Source: Flavobacteriales bacterium (GTDB taxonomy: Bacteria; Bacteroidota; Bacteroidia; Flavobacteriales_D; Crocinitomicaceae). Taken from it: 64,000 bases of DNA. The DNA lies in contig CANJLG010000001.1 of the NCBI GenBank assembly GCA_947475095.1, forward strand, positions 95,777-159,776, given 5' to 3'. The notes beneath the pieces are model-generated. The model searched no databases, was not told the origin of the DNA, and saw nothing but the letters and a program-made list of their open reading frames with translations. Positions 54,698 to 62,500 of the stretch are shown here, one piece after another. Positions within the stretch are counted from its first letter, which is position 1; every line of letters begins with the position of its first letter. A program made the translations under genes and the position numbers.

Positions 54698-56164
54698 CTA
54701 GTTTATTGGATAATTATTGGTTTCTTCCTTAATTATTAACATGTTTTTAATGTTTTTTAGATTAATAAATGAAAAGATAAATAATAATAGTCCTCCTAAT
54801 AGTAATTGCATTAAAGCAGCAATGCCATGGTCTAAACCAAAATACATACTAAAAAACCCTGAAAGCAATAAAATCGTAACCAAGTAAATATAGTTAAGCA
54901 GCGCTTTCGGTGTTATGTTGAGTTGTATGGATTGATAGGCATAATAAAATTGTATTCCTGCCACAAAACATTGAGTGATGAGCGCTGAAATAGCGGCTCC
55001 TTTTGCGCCGATACTTGGTATTAAAAGTGCATTACTGGTGAAATTAATTAAGACCCCAAACAAAGAAATAATATTTAGTGTCTTCAATCGACCGCTTGCC
55101 GTTAATAATGTGCCGAATATGAAATTCATACTGATTGGAATAAAGCAGATAATTAAGAAGCAAAAAGAAAAAACCGCTGTTGTTTGAACGTTATCATACA
55201 GTAATGAAAGTAGCCATCGAGCATTAAAAGTAGAAATTATTACTAATACAATTGCGCCTCCAATCAGTAGGTTGCCGGCGGTTTTTAATAAGTCCACAAC
55301 ATCTTTTTTTGATTCTTTTAATAAGCGAGAAAACATTGGGTATAACAAGCCGGCGAATATCATCCCAAACATATATACAGCGTCTAAAAGCCGAAATCCT
55401 TGTGCATAATGCCCTGCCTCAACGCGACCATTTGAGTGAAACCGTTCTAAAATAACAACATCACTCCTATTATATAGTATCATTAATAATATCAAGAGTG
55501 CATAGGGCAGACTTTTTTTTACAATAGACATGCTAAAGTTAAAATCCCAAAGTAAAAATGGACCTATGTTTTTTTTACGAAGTAAGAAAATCGCAATAAA
55601 AAATGTTAGTAAATAACACAAGGTCTGAGTATAAATAAACCATTCTATTCGGGAGGTGTCATTTGTAAAAACAAACAAAATTGATCCTGCAATTAGGATA
55701 AGCAATCCTCTGTCCATAATGGAAATAACAGCGTCTGTCTTGAATAAATGCAGGCCTGTAAAATGACTTCTAAAGAACGCTATAGACAGAATCAATAGTT
55801 GGTTAAATACAAGAAATAAAAGCAAATAAAACTCGCGCCATTTATACCCTAAAAGAAGGGCAAATAGAAAAATAACCACACAATAAATAATGAATAAAAC
55901 AAACCGAAAGGCCATTAAATTGCCAAAATAACTAGTGGAATTATGCGTGTTCTGGGCGATGGTTTTGGTGGTATAGTTATTAATACCAAAATCTAAAAAG
56001 ATGTTAAAAATAACCGTTAAATTCAATAAGGTAAAGTAAAGGCCATATTCCGCCTGTCCGACTCTATTTTGAACCGTTGCATCTATTAAAAATATGGCTA
56101 TTGGCTTAACAAGTAGGTTTAATAATATGGTTAGAAAAAGACTAGAAAAGAATTGTTTTTGCAT
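54698..56164 (-). CDS. Wzx-type polysaccharide flippase
   Basis: A 488-aa polytopic membrane protein with about 14 hydrophobic segments of the MOP superfamily, which flips lipid-linked sugar repeat units. It resembles RfbX/Wzx proteins (EYGLYFTLLNLTVIFNIFLDFG, LLTASGRLKTLNIISLFGVL in part). It lies 13 bases after the response regulator stop and forms one unit with Wzz and the ligase. No glycosyltransferases are present in the window. Confidence 0.88.
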   Translation of the reverse strand: MQKQFFSSLFLTILLNLLVKPIAIFLIDATVQNRVGQAEYGLYFTLLNLTVIFNIFLDFGINNYTTKTIAQNTHNSTSYFGNLMAFRFVLFIIYCVVIFLFALLLGYKWREFYLLLFLVFNQLLILSIAFFRSHFTGLHLFKTDAVISIMDRGLLILIAGSILFVFTNDTSRIEWFIYTQTLCYLLTFFIAIFLLRKKNIGPFLLWDFNFSMSIVKKSLPYALLILLMILYNRSDVVILERFHSNGRVEAGHYAQGFRLLDAVYMFGMIFAGLLYPMFSRLLKESKKDVVDLLKTAGNLLIGGAIVLVIISTFNARWLLSLLYDNVQTTAVFSFCFLIICFIPISMNFIFGTLLTASGRLKTLNIISLFGVLINFTSNALLIPSIGAKGAAISALITQCFVAGIQFYYAYQSIQLNITPKALLNYIYLVTILLLSGFFSMYFGLDHGIAALMQLLLGGLLLFIFSFINLKNIKNMLIIKEETNNYPIN

Positions 56165-56176
56165 TACTCGAAGCTA

Positions 56177-56869
56177 TTATTTAATTAATAGTTTGAAGCC
56201 AAACCCATGAACATTCATTATTTCTAAAGCGGGATCTTCCGTTAATAACTTTCGTAATTTTGAAATATATACATCCATGCTCCTACCATTATAGTAATTA
56301 TCATCGCCCCAAATGGTTCGTAGTGTTTCTTGTCTATTTAACACACCGTTCTTATGAATAAAAAGCAAATGTAGTAATTGATTTTCCTTTGTTGTGAGTT
56401 TTTTTATTTCTGAAGCAAGGTGCAGCAACCTTAATTCTGGCTGGTAAAGAAGTTGGCCTAATTTAATGGCGGGCTTATTATTTCTTTTTTGTTGATCCGA
56501 TCTACGAAAAATAGCGTCCATTCTAGCCAATAGTTCTTCTATCGAAAAGGGTTTTGTTACATAGTCATCGACGCCAAGGCTAAAACCTTCCAATTTATCT
56601 TCTTTTAATCCTTTGGCTGATAAAATCAGAATGGGGGTTTTTTGATCAGTTTCTCTTATTTTCTTTACAAGGGAAAAACCATCCATTTCTGGTAAGCATA
56701 CATCTAAAATAATAAAGTCGTACCCGTTCTTGTTTGTTTGGTATTTGAGGTGGGCATCCTTACCTGTGCGTGCTAATGTGGTTTCCCATCCTTTTTTCTG
56801 AAGATGCTGCTGTAATGAAAATCCTTGGTTTTGATCGTACTCAGCTAATAATAGTTGTTTGTTTTCCAT
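56177..56869 (-). CDS. OmpR/PhoB-type response regulator, RprY-like
   Basis: A 230-aa transcription factor with an N-terminal receiver (phospho-acceptor Asp56 in FIILDVCLPEMDG, Lys106 in DDYVTKPFS) and a C-terminal winged helix (KLTTKENQLLHLLFIHKNGV, MDVYISKLRKLL). The KEDKLEGFSLGVDDYVTKPFS stretch and DDNYYNGRSMDVYISKLRKL resemble Bacteroides RprY. The acidic pair region reads AEYDQ, with Tyr11 where the second acidic residue usually lies. No sensor kinase is adjacent. The track's GTG start is replaced by ATG 56869. It leads the polysaccharide unit downstream. Confidence 0.88.
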   Translation of the reverse strand: MENKQLLLAEYDQNQGFSLQQHLQKKGWETTLARTGKDAHLKYQTNKNGYDFIILDVCLPEMDGFSLVKKIRETDQKTPILILSAKGLKEDKLEGFSLGVDDYVTKPFSIEELLARMDAIFRRSDQQKRNNKPAIKLGQLLYQPELRLLHLASEIKKLTTKENQLLHLLFIHKNGVLNRQETLRTIWGDDNYYNGRSMDVYISKLRKLLTEDPALEIMNVHGFGFKLLIK

Positions 56870-57041
56870 GTTATTTCTTAGCACAAGCTAGCTAGTTATT
56901 TAGTAGTTTGCGGCAATAATAACGCGATTCAATGGTCGTTTAGTATCTTACTACTTCTCGCAAGAAAAATTTAGTGCTTAAGAGAGCATAGAGCATGTTA
57001 TCCTTTCCAAAAAAATCAAGGTGTCTTCGCTTTTATTAATT
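56870..57041. other. Intergenic region upstream of the response regulator
   Basis: This 172-base gap contains a TATTATTG near-match to a -7 box and a short inverted repeat TAGTA-TCT-TACTA at 56941-56953 that could be an operator. Nothing stronger is seen. Confidence 0.3.
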
Positions 57042-59504
57042 TTAGCGAATCAAATTAACATGCCCCGTTATGATAACTCTATCGTCATTATCTGGAACCT
57101 TAATGTTTATTTTATAGGTGTAAGATCCTGGCAAAGCATCGGTGCCTTCTAAACCATAAGAACCATCCCATCCAAAATCTAAATTATTAGTTTCAAATAC
57201 AATCTCTCCCCAACGATTATAAATTTGCATGTTATACTGATAAATATCAAATCCTGCCGTAAAAAATGGTTTAAACACTTGATTGTACATGTCACCATCT
57301 GGAGTAAATGAATTCGGGATATAATATATACCCCCTCGCTGAGGTGCTATAGCAACAGAGGTGCTATCAATACAACCCATGCTAGTGGAGGCGACAAGAG
57401 TGACCTCAAAGCCAGAACCCGTTCCCATAAACAAGTGTGAGGGTGAAAACTCACTTGAAAATTCACCATCGCCAAAGTCCCATAAGTAAATGGTAGCACC
57501 TAAGCTACTATTATCGAAACTAACGGTTTGGGATGTTTCAGTAAATAATAAGGTTGATGGATCGAATTCCGCGGTGGGGTAATTTTGAACGCAAATATAA
57601 TCAATGATGGAGGCGCTGTCAACACAACCATTTAATGTACCAATTACACTCACGTCAGAGCAACCTCCCACAGTATATAAAACTTGAACCTGTGAACCTG
57701 ATCCCGTAAAACCATTGCTAGAAGTCCATTGATAAGTAGTTAATGGATTGCTAGTATTCGGTGTGAAAGTAACATTTAAAGGAACGCAACCATAGGTTGT
57801 ATCAGCTGTGAATGGCATCAAAGGAAGTGGTTTCACCGTAACTTGACCATTAGCCATGGGGCTTACACAACCTAATAATGTATAGGTGGCAGAATAGTTT
57901 GTTGTATTAGTTGGCGATACACTTATTGAATTCGTTGTCTCCCCTCCTGTTGTCCATAAGAAAGTTCCCCCAGGTAGGTTTGGAACAGCGGTTAGGGTGG
58001 CAACTTGTCCGAAACAGATAATTACTGGTGCTATGGTAATAACTGGAACTGGTTTCACGGTAACAGTACCAGAAGCTTGAGCCGAACAGCCGGTTATCGT
58101 ATACGTTACGCTGTAGGTAGTACCTGGTAAACCAGGGTTCACATTAATGGATTGTGTCGTTTGGTTATTCGACCACAAAAAAGTACCGCCTGTTAAATCA
58201 GGTGTCGCTGTTAATACCGTGGTATCTCCGTTACAAATCGTATCGCTGTTTACACTTACTGTCGGCGTTGGATTAACGGTAACCAAAGCAGAATCCGCAG
58301 CAGTACAACCATTCCAAGTGTAAGTAGCGCTGTAAACTGTGCTTTGCATTGGATTAACAGTGATAGAACTTCCAGTTTGTCCATTACTCCATTGAATAGC
58401 GCCCCCTGCAGGAGAAACCGCAGCATTGAGTGTGGTAGATTGGCTTGTACAAATGGTCGCATCGTTAATAACTATTGTCGGTATTGGAGCAACGGTTGTT
58501 GTAATAGCAGCGGTGGAAGTGCAGCCTTGGTTACTAGTAACAGTAACCGTGTAAGTGCCTCCTGTAGAAATCGTTGCTGCAGCATTAGAGCCCAAACCAT
58601 TATTCCAAGCATAGCTTGCTCCTCCTGAAGCCAAGACGCTTATCACTGGCGCATTACAATCTATGATAGTAGTACCTGTTGAATTTGTAATTTGAGCATT
58701 TGGGGTTTGGTTAATAACCACGGTGGTAGTTGCAGTTGTCGAACCACAACTTGGGCTAGCAATAGTGCAGGTATAAGTCCCTGCGGATGCCGCGCTTGGA
58801 TTTTGTATGGTTGGGTTAGCTACATTTGATTGGAAGCCATTTGGTCCTGTCCAACTGTAAGTATACACTCCGGATGCTGGATTGGCGGGAGTAGGTGTCG
58901 CCGTAAGAGTCAAGGGGTTTCCAGAACAAACTGGACCAGAGTTTGATGCCACAGCAGTAGGTGCAGCACAGCAGTTAATGTACATCCAAATGCGACCAAT
59001 ATTATAATTCACTTCGGACCAAATATTGGCCATCGCTTGTCCACCTGTGGGACAAGATTGCATCCCGCTTCTCTGTAAGGTTGTATTAATGCCCATGATA
59101 CTAGTAACAAACTGCGTTGGACCATAGCTATTTACACAAGCACCCCTTACGCCGTACACACCAATAACGTCCCCTGCAGTAACAGTGATGTTGCAAGGAA
59201 TAATTCCTGAAGGATTATTGGTCACCGTAAATAATTGAACGAAGTTATTTGTGACTCCAGGAAAAGCAGGTGGTGTTACACCAGCATTAAACCTAACGAC
59301 TCTTATCGTTTGTAAACCTTGGCTAGCATTGGTTGGTACTTCTAATCCACAAATAGTGAAATTTGCTGGTGCTGTAAAGTGATACCCTCTGATCATGGAG
59401 GTAAAGGTGGTCACTTGTGTACCTACAGAAATTTGAGTTTGTGAAAAAATCCGCGTTGCGGCTAATAAAATAAAAGCTAAGAAAAATACTCTTTTGAAAT
59501 TCAT
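57042..59504 (-). CDS. Large SprB-type surface protein with gliding-type T9SS tail
   Basis: An 820-aa secreted protein. The signal peptide (MNFKRVFFLAFILLAATRIFS) starts at ATG 59504; the track's upstream start lies in the promoter. Residues about 20-180 form a beta-rich N-terminal domain, then Ig-like and repeat modules follow, many opening with an S-C/N-T-I-C segment (DATICTSQSTTLNAA, SDTICNGDTTVLTAT). A PKD block (IYLWDFGDGEFSSEFSPSHLF in part) precedes the type B gliding C-terminal domain (YYIPNSFTPDGDMYNQVF ... VNLIR). It is closely related to its neighbour at 59582 and probably forms surface adhesive fibres. Confidence 0.88.
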   Translation of the reverse strand: MNFKRVFFLAFILLAATRIFSQTQISVGTQVTTFTSMIRGYHFTAPANFTICGLEVPTNASQGLQTIRVVRFNAGVTPPAFPGVTNNFVQLFTVTNNPSGIIPCNITVTAGDVIGVYGVRGACVNSYGPTQFVTSIMGINTTLQRSGMQSCPTGGQAMANIWSEVNYNIGRIWMYINCCAAPTAVASNSGPVCSGNPLTLTATPTPANPASGVYTYSWTGPNGFQSNVANPTIQNPSAASAGTYTCTIASPSCGSTTATTTVVINQTPNAQITNSTGTTIIDCNAPVISVLASGGASYAWNNGLGSNAAATISTGGTYTVTVTSNQGCTSTAAITTTVAPIPTIVINDATICTSQSTTLNAAVSPAGGAIQWSNGQTGSSITVNPMQSTVYSATYTWNGCTAADSALVTVNPTPTVSVNSDTICNGDTTVLTATPDLTGGTFLWSNNQTTQSINVNPGLPGTTYSVTYTITGCSAQASGTVTVKPVPVITIAPVIICFGQVATLTAVPNLPGGTFLWTTGGETTNSISVSPTNTTNYSATYTLLGCVSPMANGQVTVKPLPLMPFTADTTYGCVPLNVTFTPNTSNPLTTYQWTSSNGFTGSGSQVQVLYTVGGCSDVSVIGTLNGCVDSASIIDYICVQNYPTAEFDPSTLLFTETSQTVSFDNSSLGATIYLWDFGDGEFSSEFSPSHLFMGTGSGFEVTLVASTSMGCIDSTSVAIAPQRGGIYYIPNSFTPDGDMYNQVFKPFFTAGFDIYQYNMQIYNRWGEIVFETNNLDFGWDGSYGLEGTDALPGSYTYKINIKVPDNDDRVIITGHVNLIR

Positions 59505-59524
59505 ATTAATTACATTCAATTTTA

Positions 59525-59555
59525 CAAAAATACACTTACGGTTCACAATACGCAA
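59525..59555 (-). promoter_or_regulatory. Promoter of the 57042 gene
   Basis: On the minus strand TTG (59553-59555), 20 bases and TATTTTTG (59525-59532) match the -33/-7 pattern, 20 bases before the chosen ATG. The gene therefore can be read independently of the upstream paralogue. Confidence 0.6.
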
Positions 59556-59581
59556 AAGCAAACCTTAGGTTGCCGACCTTA

Positions 59582-62500
59582 CTACCTTAATAAATTAACA
59601 TGTCCCATTATAATAAGCATTTCTTCTTTATCTTGGAGTTTAATGTTTACCTTATAACTATATGTTCCAGAAGGACAGTCTAAACCTTCTATTCCATAAG
59701 AACCATCCCACCCCGCATAAGGGTTATGAGATTCAAAAAGAAGCTCGCCCCAACGGTTATAAATCAACATTTCAAACCCATCAATAGAGAACCCAGCCGT
59801 AAATACCGGCTTAAATACCTGATTATACTTGTCACCATCAGGCGTAAAGGTGTTGGGAATGTAATAGATTTCGCCCAAATTAGCAGGGATTTCTATTGAT
59901 ATACTGTCCATGCACCCCATAGATGTCGAGGCTAATAAAGTAATGGTTTCACCACTAGTAATACCTTGAAAGTAATGGTTTGGATTTTCCTCGTTGGATA
60001 AACTTCCATCGCCAAAATTCCAAATATAACCGCTTGCTCCAATGCTTGTATTTATAAAACTCAATGTTTGGTTGTTCTGTGAAAATGATCCAGGAGAAGT
60101 GTAAAAGTTAGCAACGGGATAATTTTGAACGCAAATTAAAGATGCAGAGGTTGTTGAATTGGAACAACCATTTAAGGTGGCAGTTAAGGTCACGTCGTAA
60201 CACCCTCCATTTACAAAAGTCATCTGTGGATTTGCGCCAATTTGAGATCCGGCACCAGTTGAGGTCCATGCGTAAGTGGCATTTTGACCTATGGTGTCTG
60301 CTAAAAGGCTCACCGTAACAGGAACACAGCCACTCGTGTTATTTACACTGAATGATGCAAGAGGCAAGGGTAAAACAATGATAGAGGCGCTTACAGCATT
60401 TCCAACACAGCCATTTGCTGTATAAGTTAAATTGTAAACAGACGTGCTACTAGGCGTCTCAGTAATGGTTGCTGAGGTTCCGCCCTGAGACCAAGCAAAA
60501 TTTCCTCCTGCTGGATTGACAATAGCACTCAATGTTCCAGGCTGCCCTTGGCAAATCGTCATATCAGCCACGCTTACTATTGGAAGCGGATTTACTGTTA
60601 CCGTTCCGGTTGCCTGAGCACTCGTGCACCCATTAAGGGTATATGTTGCTGTGTAACTAGTAGTTTGGGTTGGGAACACTGTTAAATTCGGACCGGTCTG
60701 ATTCAGCGAGATCCAATTGTAAACACCATTAGCTAAATTAGCTTGAGCCACAATAGCAGTTGTATCTCCAAAACATATACTGGAACTTGTAACGCTTAAT
60801 GCTGGAGTCGGATTAACGGTAACAGTGATGTCCTCCGTTGCAGTACATCCATTCCATGTGTACAAGACACTATACATAGTTGTGCTTGTAGGTGAAACAG
60901 TTAGATTTGGTGTGGTTTGGCCATTGGTCCAAATTACTTGCCCACCCGTAGGGTAATAAACTGGTGTGATAAGAACAGACTGTCCGGAACAAATGGTTGT
61001 ATCTATTCCAGTAACCAAAGGAACAGGAGCCACTGTTAATACTACAGTTGAGGAATCTAAGCAGCCATTTGCGGCCGTAACCACTACGGTAAAACTTCCC
61101 GCTTGACTTATGCTTTGGGCAGCATTCGTCCCCAAACCATTATTCCACTGATAAGTCCCTCCGCCTGTAGCTAATAAATTAATAGACGAAGCATTGCAAT
61201 CAATGATGGTGGTTCCTGTAGAATTGGTAATTCCTGAAGTTGGTGGTGTTATATTTTGTGTAATAACAATTGATTGAGAAACAGCGCAGCCATTAGGGTC
61301 AATCATATTTACGGTATAAGAACCTGGAATCGTAATCACATTATTAGCCGTATTTGGTGTTTGACCACCTGTCCAAGTATACGTAACGCCCCCCGTTGCT
61401 TGCAAGCTAATAGCAGGGGTAGTACAAGTCAGCACATTGGTTCCCGTTGAATTATTTATTTGAACCGGAACAGTACTCAAGGTAATAGCCACTACGCCGA
61501 CTGCATTGGCGGTACAGCCATTAGCATCGGTCACTGTCACAGTGTAGTTACCCGCCTGGAGATTGGTTATGTTCTGGGTTGTAGCTTGATTACTCCAGCT
61601 GTAGGTGTAAGGAGAAACCCCACCCGCTGGACTAGAATTTATAGAGCCTGTGCCATTTAAGCACAAGATGTTTTGAACAGTTGTTGAAATAGATACTGCA
61701 GTAGCAGGCTGCGTGATAGTGATACTTAGTGTGGCAGTACAACCGTTGGCATCGGTAACTGTTACGGTATACACCCCTGCAATTAAGTTTGAAGGATCTT
61801 GAGCCGTTGTATTATTAGACCAAGCGTATGTATATGGAGCGGTACCGCCAGCAACTGTTAAATTGATAGCTCCAGTGTTGTTTCCAAAGCACAATACATT
61901 CACCTGAGTACTGGATAAAGATAGGCCCGATTGTGGTTGAGTAATGATAACGCTTGTTGTATCTATACAACCATTCGCATCTGTTACAACTACTGTATAG
62001 GTTCCAGCTATTAAATTAAGTAGGTCCTGAATCGTTGAATTGTTTGACCATGCATACGTATAACCAGGTGTACCCCCCGATGGGCTAAGGTCGATTGATC
62101 CCGTATTATTTCCAAAACACAACACATTAACCTGTGTCGTTGCTAAGCTCAGAGGAGCTTGAGGTTGCGTGATTGTGGCGCTTATTGTTGTTGTGCAACC
62201 ATTCGCATCTGTCACAACTACTGTATAGGTACCAGCTGGAACGCCAATAGCACTTTGAGCTGTTGATCCTCCTGTCCAAACATAAGTATAGGGAGCGGTT
62301 CCACCTGTTGGGGTCATGTTTACACTTCCCGTGCTGCCACCAAAACAAGCAATCATTACCTGAGTAGTCGTTGCTACTAAGGCAGAGGCTGGTTGAGTGA
62401 TTGTAACCGTTGCTGTTGCGGTGCAACCATTGGCATCGGTAACTGTTACGGTATATGCCCCCGCAATTAAGTTTGAAGGGTCTTGAGCCGTTGTATTATT

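Noticed and set aside
56885-56900. CTAGCTAG palindrome upstream of the response regulator
   Set aside because: Too short and too common by chance to call a site.
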